Part shown: piece after piece, positions 7,461 through 16,702 of the stretch
Layout: the number at the start of each line of letters is the position of its first letter
How positions within the stretch are numbered: the first letter of the stretch is position 1
Assembly (NCBI RefSeq): GCF_902196125.1
Contig: NZ_CABIKG010000005.1
Span: forward strand, 1-64,000
Origin: Helicobacter suis
Lineage (GTDB): Bacteria > Campylobacterota > Campylobacteria > Campylobacterales > Helicobacteraceae
Length of the DNA stretch: 64,000 bases
Reading direction: 5' to 3'
The notes under the pieces: model-generated
Seen by the model: the letters and a program-made list of their open reading frames with translations, nothing else
Told to the model about the DNA's origin: nothing
The model's database searches: none
Translations under genes and position numbers: made by a program

Positions 7461-8570
7461 TCAAATACGGCTTCTTACCCTCCTAGCCACTCTTTGGATT
7501 ATAAAATAGAGCACAAAGAGTAAGATTACCTGTAATACCAACCCCAAATTGCCCATGTCTAATAAGTTAATTTTAGGAAAGCTAGTAAAAAGCGGTGCAT
7601 AAAAATCCCAGCTTAAGGCCACTAAACTAGCCCCTACAATATTGCCTAGCCCTATAAAAAGCGCGCGCCCCTCCCCTTGCATTGTGCGATACATCCAGCC
7701 ACACTCACACCCCCCAGCCATGACAATCCCAAATCCAAAGAGTAATCCCCCCACAACAATACCCGGACTAGCCCACATAATCTTAGGCATAACCCCCAAT
7801 CGGATATAAGTCATCACCCCGATACTCCCCACTAACATAGCCCAAACTAACGCACTAGCCTCTAAACCTTGCCCCCGAGTAAAAAGGCGCGCAAAGGCAG
7901 CTGTAAAACAAATCTGTCCTTTAGAGACAATAAAGCCAAAGACATAGCCAAAGAATAGCGCATAGGCTAATTTAGAGGAAAAATACCCACATAGAAGTAA
8001 CCCCATAAAACCTACCAAAGCAAATAAACCTAAAAATTGGCTTATTTTAAGCGGAATGGATTTTCCTTTAGGCGGGATAAAACAGGTGGTAGGAAAGCAT
8101 TTAAAGGCAAGATACATACCAAGAAGAGTAGCCAAAGTAAAAAACCACGCATGCAGGCTAAATTGGGGGATACCGGTTAAAAAGCTAGCTAAATTACAAC
8201 CCAACCCTAAACGCGCCCCTAGTCCGGCTAAAATCCCCCCTAAAAACGCACGCCCTAACTCTTTGATTTTAGGCCAACTCAAACAAATAGAACCGCTTAA
8301 ACTAGCCGCACAGAACATGCCAATAAACATGCCTAAAATCATCACCCCATCTATGCGCTCTAAGAAATTGCCATGTAGGCCGATGATTTTAAAATACCCT
8401 AAGTGATTTGTATTGACATGCAAGGCTTGTAATAAAGCCCCGCCCCAACGGGTAAACTCACCCGTAACCGCCCAATAAGTGCCCAAAAGACCAAAGTAAT
8501 AAACAGAACCAACGCCTAAAGCTAAACAAGAAGGTACAAAGCCCCATTTGCGTGTTAAAAAGGAGTACAT
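7461..8570 (-). CDS. YeeE/YedE-type sulfur-compound transporter
   Basis: A 369-residue polytopic membrane protein with about ten hydrophobic segments in two related halves. Conserved cysteine motifs of the YeeE/YedE (TsuA) family are visible: GLGCNLASFLTG in the first half and GGCECGWMYRTMQGEGR in the second, with KGQICFTAAF between them. In studied members these cysteines pass thiosulfate or a related sulfur species through the membrane. It stands alone, 65 bases from the next gene. In a species with a cysteine operon (19268-21849) it may supply sulfur, but the substrate cannot be read from sequence. Confidence 0.82.
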   Translation of the reverse strand: MYSFLTRKWGFVPSCLALGVGSVYYFGLLGTYWAVTGEFTRWGGALLQALHVNTNHLGYFKIIGLHGNFLERIDGVMILGMFIGMFCAASLSGSICLSWPKIKELGRAFLGGILAGLGARLGLGCNLASFLTGIPQFSLHAWFFTLATLLGMYLAFKCFPTTCFIPPKGKSIPLKISQFLGLFALVGFMGLLLCGYFSSKLAYALFFGYVFGFIVSKGQICFTAAFARLFTRGQGLEASALVWAMLVGSIGVMTYIRLGVMPKIMWASPGIVVGGLLFGFGIVMAGGCECGWMYRTMQGEGRALFIGLGNIVGASLVALSWDFYAPLFTSFPKINLLDMGNLGLVLQVILLFVLYFIIQRVARRVRSRI

Positions 8571-8635
8571 GGAAACTCCAAAGATTAGAGTCCATTCTAA
8601 AAAGAGAATGTGTGCCTTAACTAAGGCCTAAAAAT

Positions 8636-9847
8636 CTACCGTTCGATCACTTCGTATTTAAGCCCCTGCTTAACTAGTTCTTCTAAAAAAGGATCGGGAT
8701 TGAGTTGTTCTAAATTAAACACCCCTTTAGAATTTTCCCCGCCCCAAATGCCTTTACAAATTAAAATCGCCCCTACCACAGCGGGTACACCTGTTGTATA
8801 GCTAACAGCTTGGCTACCCACTTCTGCATAACATTTTTGGTGATCGCAGACATTATAGATATAAAGGTATTTTTCTTTCTTATTTTTAGTGCCATGGATA
8901 TAACAACCAATATTAGTTTTGCCCCTCACTTTGCCGGCTAAACTGGCTGGATCGGGTAAAAGTTGCTTGAGTATTTGGATAGGCACGATTTTACCTATTT
9001 GGCCATCAGCTAGGGGTACATCTACAGCCTGAATGCCCAACATCCCCACATTAGCCAAACAGCGCATATGGTTAAGATAATCATCTGAAAAGGTCATGAA
9101 AAAGCGAATGCGCTTTAAACCCTGAATATACTTAGCTAGAGATTCTAATTCCTCATGGTAGAGTAAATAAGAAGTGCGCTCGCCAATTTCAGGATAAGCC
9201 CAAGTTTGCTTAATTTCTAAAGGTTTTGTTTTAATCCATGCCCCATTTTCATAATAACGCCCCGGGGCACTCACCTCACGCAAATTAATCTCAGGGTTAA
9301 AATTAGTCGCAAAAGGATAGGGGTGGGTGCCGGCGTTGCAATCTAAAATATCAATGTTATAGATTTCATCAAAATGGTGTTTTTGGGCATAAGCACAAAA
9401 GACATTGGTTACACCCGGATCAAACCCGCTACCTAGCAAAGCAAAAATCTGCGCATCTTTATAGGCTTTATCAAAAGCCCATTGCTCTTTATATTCAAAC
9501 TTAGCTAAATCGGGGTGTTCATAATTAGCTGTGTCTAAATAATTGGTCTTGGTGAGTAAACATGCCTGCATGATTGCTAAATCTTGATAGGGCAGGGCGA
9601 TATTAAGCACCACTTTAGGTTTGTATTTTTCAATTAAACTCACCACAGCCTCTATACAATCTGCATCCACTTGCTCACAAATTATCTCCCCTAACCCCTT
9701 AGCCTTAATGCTATTAGCAATACTTTGGCATTTACTTAAAGTGCGGCTAGCCAGTACCACCCTTTCAAACAAGTCGCGGTTTTGGCACAATTTGTGCGCC
9801 ACCACGCTCCCCACGCCCCCGGCTCCAATTTGTAAAACTGTGAGCAT
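8636..9847 (-). CDS. Carboxynorspermidine/saccharopine dehydrogenase-type enzyme
   Basis: A 403-residue NAD(P)-dependent enzyme of the saccharopine dehydrogenase-like family. The Rossmann motif GAGGVGSVVAHK is at residues 8-19, followed by the DADCIEAV region. The sequence looks like epsilonproteobacterial carboxynorspermidine dehydrogenase, which condenses a diamine with aspartate semialdehyde in the AdoMet-independent route to spermidine; carboxynorspermidine decarboxylase would be the next step and is not in this window. Divergent from gltS. A lysine-catabolic role is less likely because the usual partner domain is missing. Confidence 0.78.
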   Translation of the reverse strand: MLTVLQIGAGGVGSVVAHKLCQNRDLFERVVLASRTLSKCQSIANSIKAKGLGEIICEQVDADCIEAVVSLIEKYKPKVVLNIALPYQDLAIMQACLLTKTNYLDTANYEHPDLAKFEYKEQWAFDKAYKDAQIFALLGSGFDPGVTNVFCAYAQKHHFDEIYNIDILDCNAGTHPYPFATNFNPEINLREVSAPGRYYENGAWIKTKPLEIKQTWAYPEIGERTSYLLYHEELESLAKYIQGLKRIRFFMTFSDDYLNHMRCLANVGMLGIQAVDVPLADGQIGKIVPIQILKQLLPDPASLAGKVRGKTNIGCYIHGTKNKKEKYLYIYNVCDHQKCYAEVGSQAVSYTTGVPAVVGAILICKGIWGGENSKGVFNLEQLNPDPFLEELVKQGLKYEVIER

Positions 9848-9926
9848 TTATTCCCTTCTGTCAATCTTCACAACTATGCTATTATACAAGAGGTATATTA
9901 CCTTTTGATTAAATGAAAGAGTCTTT

Positions 9927-11168
9927 ATGATGATGATTAGCCTAGATATTTATGCGACTTTAGTTTGTATGGTAGGCGTGTTATTGCTTGGCCGTTTGAT
10001 TATCCGCCATGTCAAATTCTTAAGAGACTATGATATTCCTGAACCGGTGGTAGGCGGGGTACTGGTTGCTTTTGTGATTACGGTGTTACACCATTTCTAT
10101 GATTTCAAACTCGTTTTAGACTCTAGCCTTAAAGACCCGCTCATGCTCACTTTTTTTATCACTATTGGTTTAAGCGCAGATTTTGCCTCTTTAAAAAAAG
10201 GGGGCAAAATGCTAGGGGTGTTTTTAATCGTGGTGGGGGTTTTTGTGGTGATACAAAATTTAGTAGGTATTGGGGTGGCTAGCCTGATTGGGGTTAATCC
10301 TCTCATGGGTTTGTTAGGGGGCTCTATTTCTCTAACCGGAGGGCATGGTACGAGCGTGGCATGGTCTTCTACCTTTTCTCAACCCCCCTATAATTTCCCT
10401 GAAAGTTTAGAAGTTTCTATTGTATGCGCTACTTTTGGATTAGTCAGTGGAGGGGTTATTGGTGGGCCTGTAGCTCATTATCTGATTAAAAAATACCACT
10501 TAGAACCCACCAGCCAAGAGAAACAACAACGCGAATTAGCCCCTAAACTTGCCTTTGAAACCCCCAAACAAGAAAGACTCATCACCGCTAATAGTTTTAT
10601 TAATAGTTTGGCTTTAGTCAGTCTTTCTTTATTACTAGGTACATTTATTGCTAAATACGCTAAATTTGCCCATATCGGGAGTTTTACCCTACCCACTTTG
10701 CCTACTTTTGTTTGGTGTTTATTTGTAGGCGTGCTTTTAAGAAATTTTCTTTTTTATAGCAAAATCCACCAAGTTTTTGATCGCGAAGTAAGCGTAATTG
10801 GCAATGTCAGTTTGAGTTTATTTTTAGCCTTTGCCCTTATGAGCATTAATTTAATGGAATTGATCAATCTTGCTTTACCCATCGCCATTATTCTAACCGT
10901 CCAAGTAGCGGTGATGATACTTTATAGCGTCTTTGTAACTTTCCGTGTGTGTGGTAAAAACTACGATGCAGCCGTGCTAAGTGCCGGACATTGTGGCTTT
11001 GGACTAGGCGCTACCCCTACAGCAATGGTCAACATGCAAACTATTACCAACCACTATGGCCCTAGCCATGTTGCCTTTATTGTTGTACCTCTAGTGGGGG
11101 CGTTTTTTGTAGATATGATCAACGCTCTAGCGATCAAGGGATTTTTAGCCCTACCCTTCCACTACTAA
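9927..11168 (+). CDS. gltS: Sodium/glutamate symporter GltS
   Basis: A 413-residue membrane protein of the ESS family. It begins with three Met codons, so the exact start could be 9927, 9930 or 9933. Family hallmarks include GGHGTSVAWS in the first half and GHCGFGLGATPTAMVNM in the second, the two re-entrant-loop regions that bind sodium and glutamate. Ten to twelve hydrophobic segments are visible. It is first in a four-gene plus-strand run (gltS-ribD-trmN-ccoI) with the same order as in H. pylori; its stop overlaps the ribD start. Confidence 0.92.
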   Translation: MMMISLDIYATLVCMVGVLLLGRLIIRHVKFLRDYDIPEPVVGGVLVAFVITVLHHFYDFKLVLDSSLKDPLMLTFFITIGLSADFASLKKGGKMLGVFLIVVGVFVVIQNLVGIGVASLIGVNPLMGLLGGSISLTGGHGTSVAWSSTFSQPPYNFPESLEVSIVCATFGLVSGGVIGGPVAHYLIKKYHLEPTSQEKQQRELAPKLAFETPKQERLITANSFINSLALVSLSLLLGTFIAKYAKFAHIGSFTLPTLPTFVWCLFVGVLLRNFLFYSKIHQVFDREVSVIGNVSLSLFLAFALMSINLMELINLALPIAIILTVQVAVMILYSVFVTFRVCGKNYDAAVLSAGHCGFGLGATPTAMVNMQTITNHYGPSHVAFIVVPLVGAFFVDMINALAIKGFLALPFHY

Positions 11169-12202
11169 TGCTCACTGAAATTTTAATGCGCGCCTGCTTT
11201 GATTGTGCCTATAAAAGCCAAACTTTAGCCTTGCCAAATCCTAGCGTGGCCTGTATGATCTTAGATCAACACCATAACATTTTAGCCTTGCAAGATCACA
11301 GCCAAGCTAACACCCCCCATGCTGAGGTGCGTGCCCTTAAAGAAGCCTATAATAAGCTAAGCCCCATACCCTTTCCAAAAGAAATTAATAGCAAAGATAG
11401 AGAACAAACCTACCAATTTTTAAGCAAGCATCATAATAACCTATTTAAAGATTGCACTCTTTTGGTTACTTTAGAACCCTGTAATCATTTTGGTAAAACC
11501 CCCCCTTGTGCTGCCCTTCTAGCCCAAATCAAACCTAAAAAAGTGATCATTAGCTGTTTAGAAACCCATAAAAAAGCTATGGGCGGTTTGGCTTGTTTAA
11601 AAGAGGCCGGTATTGAGGTGATTACTGGTGTATTAGAAAAAGAGGGCAGGGCTTTACTTTATCCTTTTAAGCGTTTAGAACAAAAGGGGGTGTTTAATCT
11701 CTTTAAAATTGCGCTAAGGCTAAATGGCTCTTTTGAGGGCAGAATTTCAGGAGAATTAAGCCAAATTTTTACCCATACTCAGCGATCTATTGCTAACTAC
11801 CTCATCATCTCAGGCCAAAGTGTGCGTAGCGATCGCCCCATTTTAGATAGCCGTTTGAGTGCTTATACAAAGCGCCCCCCTAATATAGCCATTCTTACAA
11901 GAGACACAACGCCCTTTGATCTTACTATTCCTCTTTTTCAGGTAGAAAAACGCCAAGTACAGATATGCCACCAAGTAGAGGAGTTGCCATTACAACAGGG
12001 TTTTAACATCATTGAGGGAGGTTGGGACTTATTTGTCAGTTTGCAAAAACACATAGACATGCTTTTAATACACCAAAATAGCACCCTAGCAGGATCATTA
12101 CGATCTACTCAAATTCCTTTAACATCTTTGACTTTTTGTGATAGCCAGCTTTTAGGGCATGATTTATTGGAGTGGTTTATTTGCGATTCTACCAACCTCT
12201 AA
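11168..12202 (+). CDS. ribD: Riboflavin biosynthesis deaminase/reductase RibD
   Basis: A 344-residue bifunctional enzyme of riboflavin synthesis: the N-terminal domain deaminates the GTP-derived pyrimidine, the C-terminal domain reduces its ribosyl side chain. The zinc deaminase motif is HAEVRAL (His51, Glu53) with Cys105 and Cys114 in TLEPCNHFGKTPPC. The reductase part has the GGWDLF region in place of the usual EGG motif (IIEGGWDLF). The insertion between HAEV and PCNH is longer than in E. coli. The ATG overlaps the last base of gltS, and trmN begins 31 bases before its end, so translation is coupled. Confidence 0.9.
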   Translation: MLTEILMRACFDCAYKSQTLALPNPSVACMILDQHHNILALQDHSQANTPHAEVRALKEAYNKLSPIPFPKEINSKDREQTYQFLSKHHNNLFKDCTLLVTLEPCNHFGKTPPCAALLAQIKPKKVIISCLETHKKAMGGLACLKEAGIEVITGVLEKEGRALLYPFKRLEQKGVFNLFKIALRLNGSFEGRISGELSQIFTHTQRSIANYLIISGQSVRSDRPILDSRLSAYTKRPPNIAILTRDTTPFDLTIPLFQVEKRQVQICHQVEELPLQQGFNIIEGGWDLFVSLQKHIDMLLIHQNSTLAGSLRSTQIPLTSLTFCDSQLLGHDLLEWFICDSTNL

Positions 12203-12897
12203 AGGGCTATGCCTACAACAGCACCAGTTTATTTTTAGCAAACTTTGCACTGCCCTTTATTAAAAAAGGTGATTTGCTTTTAGATGTGGGGGCGGGCTGT
12301 GGGATTGTGGGGATTTTATGCGCTAAAAAATATTCTAATCCTTTAGATTTAATAGAAATAGATAGCAATCTTGCCTTTTTTGCTAGACTTAATAGCCAAA
12401 ACCTCCCTAAGGTACAAGTCTATCAGGCTAATTTTTTAGATTATCCTTTAACTCCGGGCTATAATGCCATTCTTTCTAATCCTCCCTACTATCCAGCAGA
12501 AAGTCTTAAAAGCCCTTATGATCAAAAAGCCCGCGCCACGAATCAAAGCTTTTTACCCCTGCTAGATTTTTGTACTAAAGCCTCCTTTTTACTCAAGCCA
12601 AAGGGCTATTTCATTCTTTGTTACCACGCTAGTTTAGTAGATGCTCTTCTTCATGCCTTACAAAGGGCTAGACTGAAAGCTATTTTACTGCGCTTTGTAC
12701 ACCCCTTTAAAGATCAAAAAGCTAGCTTGATTCTTTGCTGTGCGCGCAAAGATTCTAAAAGTTTATTACAAATTAGCCCCCCGCTTATCACGCATAAGAG
12801 TAAAGATCAACGCGCCATTACAGAAGAAGTTGCTAGCATTTATGCGCGCTTTAAAACCCATAGTATCAAGGCTTCCCTTGAAATGTGCGCATTGTAA
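12172..12897 (+). CDS. TrmN6-like tRNA adenine-N6 methyltransferase
   Basis: A 241-residue SAM-dependent methyltransferase of the YfiC/TrmN6 group, which modifies A37 of tRNA-Val in E. coli. Motif I is LLDVGAGCGIVGIL at about 37-50 and the amino-methylating motif IV is NPPYY at about 104-108. It opens inside the end of ribD and its own end runs into the start of the copper ATPase gene, a packed operon. The TTG/GTG-type start makes the first few residues uncertain. Substrate specificity is by family only; 50S or 16S targets cannot be excluded. Confidence 0.78.
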   Translation: MVYLRFYQPLKGYAYNSTSLFLANFALPFIKKGDLLLDVGAGCGIVGILCAKKYSNPLDLIEIDSNLAFFARLNSQNLPKVQVYQANFLDYPLTPGYNAILSNPPYYPAESLKSPYDQKARATNQSFLPLLDFCTKASFLLKPKGYFILCYHASLVDALLHALQRARLKAILLRFVHPFKDQKASLILCCARKDSKSLLQISPPLITHKSKDQRAITEEVASIYARFKTHSIKASLEMCAL

Positions 12898-15274
12898 ACT
12901 CCCTATCTCCTCTAAACCCCTAAGCTTAGACATGCTTAATGAAAAACCCTTGCAAACCCCGCTTTATTTTTGTTGTAGTGGCTGTAAACAGGTTTTTTTA
13001 CTCCTACACTCCTTAGAATTAGAAAGTTTTTATACAAAGTTAGGGGATCGCACTTTAGAGCCTATCTCCTCTATAAAAGAACATGAGAACAATTACTACA
13101 ACTCTGCTTACTTTTTAAAAAACTTCACCACCCCTTTAGAAAATGGCTATTTAGAAATATCCCTTTTATTAGAAAATATCCATTGTGCGGCTTGTGTGTG
13201 GCTTATTGAGCGGGTACTTTTAAAACAAGAGGGGATTAAAAAAGTACAGATCAACTACACAGCCCAGCGCGCCACTCTAGCCTTTGATCCACAAAAAACC
13301 AACATCGCCACTATTTTAAATACCATTGCCTCTATAGGATATAGGGCACAAATTTATAATCCGCATATCCAAGATAGCCATGCTAGAAAAGAGCAGGAAA
13401 AAGCCTTTAGAGCACTTGTGGTGGGGATTTTTACTAGCATGAATGTGATGTGGATAGCCATTGCTAATTACGCAGGCTACTTCTCAGGCATGGATACATC
13501 AATGGCCTTTAAACTCAATGTGGCTTCATGGGCGCTAGCAAGTTTAACCCTAGCCATTACAGGGTGGCCTTTTTTAAGAGGCGCGTTTTATGGACTCAAA
13601 TACAAATTTGTGGGCATGGATTTTAGCGTGAGTGTGGGCGCGCTGGGGGTTTATGGCTACTCTATTTATGCCACTTTTAAGGGGTTAGAACCCTATTTTG
13701 AATCGGTATGTATGCTGCTTACCTTTATCTCTACCTCTAAATTTTTAGAACTTAAAAGCAGGCACAAGGCTAATGCGATCTTAGATCAATTACAAAATAG
13801 TTTACCCTTGCAGGTACTAGTTTTAGAGCTGGAGAACGGTAAAATCAAACGCGTACTCAAAGAACCCCAAGAGGTAGAAATTGGCGCGCGTGTAGAAGTG
13901 ATGCCCGGGGAGTGTGTAGCATTAGATGGGATTTTAAAAAGCCCTAGTGCTTGTGTGAGTACGCAAGCGCTTAATGGAGAAATGCTACCCACAACTCTTC
14001 AAAGCGGGGATAAACTTTTAGCCGGCTATGTCAACCACGCACAAGCCTTTATTTACCAAGTTACAGAGAGTTTTAAACTCTCCTTTTTAAGCCAAATGGT
14101 ACAACTCATACAAAAAAGCTTTGCACAAAAACCTTTATTACAACAAAAGGGCGACACTTTAGCTAGGTTTTTTAGCCTTGCTATTTTTCTCATCGCTCTT
14201 TTAGGGTTTGTAGTTTGGTATTTTTTAGCAGGCTTATACAAAGCTTTTATGGTGGCTATGGCGGTGGTAGTTGTAGCTTGCCCCTGTGCCTTTGCTTTAG
14301 CCGCGCCCATTGCCCTAGTGGTGGGGGTGCATTTAGCCTTTAAAAAAGGGGTTTTATTTAAAAAGACAGAGAGTTTAGAGTATCTAGCTAAAGCCAACAC
14401 GCTTTTTTTAGATAAAACCGGGACTTTAAGCGCGGGTTTAAGCGTGACAGATTATAAAATCCATGCCCCCTATAATCCTAACTTGCTTTTATCCTTAATT
14501 TGGCATAACTCCCACCCCATTTCACAAGCCATTAGTACCTTTTTAAAAAAAGACGCCCGCCCGGATATACCATTAAAATTTATCAAACAAGAGGAAGGCG
14601 GTTTAGAAGGGCGTTATCAAAATCAACTTTTACACGCAGGCAGTGTGGCTTATTTAAAAAGCAAGGGTGTAGAGGTGGGCAATTTGTGTGCAGATTTTGC
14701 ATGCAGCATTAATTTAACATTGGTCTCTAGCTTTGATCTAGATTCTGCGCTTAAACCTAAAGCCATGCAACTTGTACAAACTCTAAAGAAAAAAGGGCTC
14801 AATCTAGCCATTTTAAGCGGCGATGCTTCATCTCAGGTGTTTGAGATCGCTAAAAGTTTAGATATTGCTTGTTTTGCGCCCCTCACCCCCCAGCAAAAAT
14901 TACAACACATAGAAAAAGCCTTAGCCAAAAACCAAATTGTAGTGATGGTAGGCGATGGAATGAATGATACACCAAGCCTAGCTAGAGCACATGTTTCAAT
15001 TTGCATGCATGAAGGGCATGATTTAAGTTTACTGTATAGCGATGTAATCGTGTTAAACAATAGTTTAGAGGGTGTTTTAGAGGCCTTTAGGATTTCTACT
15101 AGGATACAGCGCCTCATCAAGCAAAATCTAGCGCTAAGCTTTTTATATAACGCCCTTTTTATCCCCCTAGCTCTCTGTGGACTCATCACGCCATTAATTG
15201 CCGCACTTGGCATGGGTTTAAGCTCTTTATTTGTGGTGGGCAATAGTTTAAGACTTTTGTCTAAGGATTTTTAA
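12842..15274 (+). CDS. ccoI: Copper-exporting P1B ATPase for cbb3 oxidase assembly (CcoI/FixI)
   Basis: From ATG 12842 the protein has about 810 residues; the upstream extension to 12740 lies wholly within trmN and looks unreal. Order of domains: an N-terminal cysteine cluster (CAHC ... CCSGC), a heavy-metal-associated domain with CAAC, membrane helices including the CPC motif in VVACPCAFAL, the phosphorylation motif DKTGT and the hinge GDGMNDTPS. The cysteine cluster ahead of the HMA domain marks the CcoI/FixI type, which delivers copper for the cbb3 cytochrome oxidase, rather than a detoxifying CopA. Same position as in H. pylori, after trmN. It ends against convergent pseC with a 27-base overlap. 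Confidence 0.85.
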   Translation: MRALKPIVSRLPLKCAHCKLPISSKPLSLDMLNEKPLQTPLYFCCSGCKQVFLLLHSLELESFYTKLGDRTLEPISSIKEHENNYYNSAYFLKNFTTPLENGYLEISLLLENIHCAACVWLIERVLLKQEGIKKVQINYTAQRATLAFDPQKTNIATILNTIASIGYRAQIYNPHIQDSHARKEQEKAFRALVVGIFTSMNVMWIAIANYAGYFSGMDTSMAFKLNVASWALASLTLAITGWPFLRGAFYGLKYKFVGMDFSVSVGALGVYGYSIYATFKGLEPYFESVCMLLTFISTSKFLELKSRHKANAILDQLQNSLPLQVLVLELENGKIKRVLKEPQEVEIGARVEVMPGECVALDGILKSPSACVSTQALNGEMLPTTLQSGDKLLAGYVNHAQAFIYQVTESFKLSFLSQMVQLIQKSFAQKPLLQQKGDTLARFFSLAIFLIALLGFVVWYFLAGLYKAFMVAMAVVVVACPCAFALAAPIALVVGVHLAFKKGVLFKKTESLEYLAKANTLFLDKTGTLSAGLSVTDYKIHAPYNPNLLLSLIWHNSHPISQAISTFLKKDARPDIPLKFIKQEEGGLEGRYQNQLLHAGSVAYLKSKGVEVGNLCADFACSINLTLVSSFDLDSALKPKAMQLVQTLKKKGLNLAILSGDASSQVFEIAKSLDIACFAPLTPQQKLQHIEKALAKNQIVVMVGDGMNDTPSLARAHVSICMHEGHDLSLLYSDVIVLNNSLEGVLEAFRISTRIQRLIKQNLALSFLYNALFIPLALCGLITPLIAALGMGLSSLFVVGNSLRLLSKDF

Positions 15275-16363
15275 AACTTTATAGGCTGTGTCTTTAGCCT
15301 CTTTTAAGCTCATTTTTTGATGACAGGGCAAAGAAATTTCGCCTGCGTAAAAATCTTGCGCTCTAGGAAAATGCAAAGACCCTAAGAGATTTTGATACAG
15401 TTTAAAAGTATGGATAGGTTTATAGTGTACCTGCACTCCAATTTGTGCTTTTAAAAGTTGCTCTAAAATTTGGGGTTTATGCGCCCATAAAAAGGGTTTG
15501 AGCAAAATAGGGTAGAGATGATTAGAGCTTTTAATATCGCTAGGAATTTGTGCATGCAAACAGGTAAAATAGGGATTATCTTTAAAAATTGCATCGTAGA
15601 GCTTTGCGATTTTCTCACGCGTGGCAATAAAGCTATCTAATTTTTTAAGCTGGCTTAAACCCAAAGCCGCTTGTAACTCTGTCATTCTAAAATTAAAGCC
15701 TAAACTCTCTACTTCTACCTCAAAGCCCTTTTTAACCACCCCGTGAGAAACTAAAAGTTTGAGTTTTTGATACAAATTACTATCATTGGTTGCAACCGCC
15801 CCGCCCTCGCCGGTGGTAATAGGTTTAATAGCATGGAAACTAAAAATGCTAGCATCAGCTAAAGTCCCAATTTTAGATCCCCTATAACTACCCCCTAAGC
15901 TGTGCGAACTATCTGAAATAAAATAGAGATTGTATTTTTTACAAAATTCTTGAATAGCACTGGCCTCTACACTTTTGCCCCCATAATCCACACTCACCAC
16001 CGCCTTAATTGATTTATTTTGCGCGTAAGTGCGCTCTAAAAGTTTCTCATCTATGTTTCCATCTTCTTTAATGTCGCAAAAAAGAGGTAGGGCGTGATTG
16101 GCTAAAAGCATGCTTGAGGTGGCCACAAAACTTAGCGGGGTGGTAAGGACAATCTGATCTTTTAAGTTTAAAGCCTGATAGGTCATGAAAAGCGCGCTTG
16201 TTGCTGAGGTGCACACCACAACATGTTTAACCCCTAAATAGTGCGCTAAAGCCTGCTCAAATTGCTCCACTAAGGGGCCTTGTGTGAGGTGTGTGCGTTG
16301 CATGGCCTTTTTAACGGCTAAAATATCCTCAGCGCTAATGCTTTGGGTACTATAAGGGTTCAT
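15248..16363 (-). CDS. pseC: Pseudaminic acid pathway aminotransferase PseC
   Basis: A 371-residue PLP-dependent DegT/DnrJ-family aminotransferase, very like H. pylori PseC (375 residues) throughout. It aminates UDP-4-keto-6-deoxy-L-altrosamine on the route to pseudaminic acid, the sugar on flagellin needed for filament assembly. Recognisable blocks are QGPLVEQFEQAL, TTPLSFVATSSMLL, SDSSHSLGGSY and the PLP lysine in SFHAIKPITT. It is transcribed alone, its 3' end overlapping that of ccoI. An IS607-type element lies 340 bases upstream and does not appear to disturb the gene. Confidence 0.9.
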   Translation of the reverse strand: MNPYSTQSISAEDILAVKKAMQRTHLTQGPLVEQFEQALAHYLGVKHVVVCTSATSALFMTYQALNLKDQIVLTTPLSFVATSSMLLANHALPLFCDIKEDGNIDEKLLERTYAQNKSIKAVVSVDYGGKSVEASAIQEFCKKYNLYFISDSSHSLGGSYRGSKIGTLADASIFSFHAIKPITTGEGGAVATNDSNLYQKLKLLVSHGVVKKGFEVEVESLGFNFRMTELQAALGLSQLKKLDSFIATREKIAKLYDAIFKDNPYFTCLHAQIPSDIKSSNHLYPILLKPFLWAHKPQILEQLLKAQIGVQVHYKPIHTFKLYQNLLGSLHFPRAQDFYAGEISLPCHQKMSLKEAKDTAYKVLKILRQKS

Positions 16364-16455
16364 CTAAAATCCTTGTGTAAACTGATAAATAAATAAGCAC
16401 CTAGTATTCCGTTTTTAAAAATTTCTAGCTTGGGTCTAAAGAGGATTACCCGCGT

Positions 16456-16578
16456 TTAAGGGTATAAAGTTTTGTTAGAGTTAGATTTTAACCATTTTGC
16501 CAGAAATCCCAAATAAAAGCGTACAAAAAACGCGAGGCATTTGTTGGCTTGAATATAACTTGTTAAATGCAACTGCAT
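16456..16578 (-). CDS. Forty-residue hydrophobic/basic peptide, possible type I toxin
   Basis: A 40-codon frame from ATG 16578 preceded by AAGGAG eight bases upstream, the strongest ribosome site in this intergenic region. The peptide begins MQLHLTSYIQANKCL and has an aromatic, Leu/Phe-rich core flanked by Lys and Arg (FFVRFYLGFLAKWLK), ending NKTLYP. Size and composition resemble the AapA peptides of Helicobacter type I toxin-antitoxin loci, though no close sequence match is claimed. It sits between pseC and the IS607 right end. If it is an AapA-type toxin an antisense RNA should be read from the plus strand; I could not identify its promoter with confidence. Confidence 0.4.
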   Translation of the reverse strand: MQLHLTSYIQANKCLAFFVRFYLGFLAKWLKSNSNKTLYP

Positions 16579-16702
16579 GGTATAAACTCCTTTTTCTCAT
16601 TAAGCTGTAACATTCCCCCATGCAACAAACAATAAGCGATCTTGAAAACTTCCGCTCCTACAAACCTATAAAATCCCATAAAACCCTATAAATTCTATAA
16701 AT

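Noticed and set aside
12740-12841. N-terminal extension of the copper ATPase
   Set aside because: It lies inside trmN in another frame and has no counterpart in CcoI proteins; the ATG at 12842 fits better.
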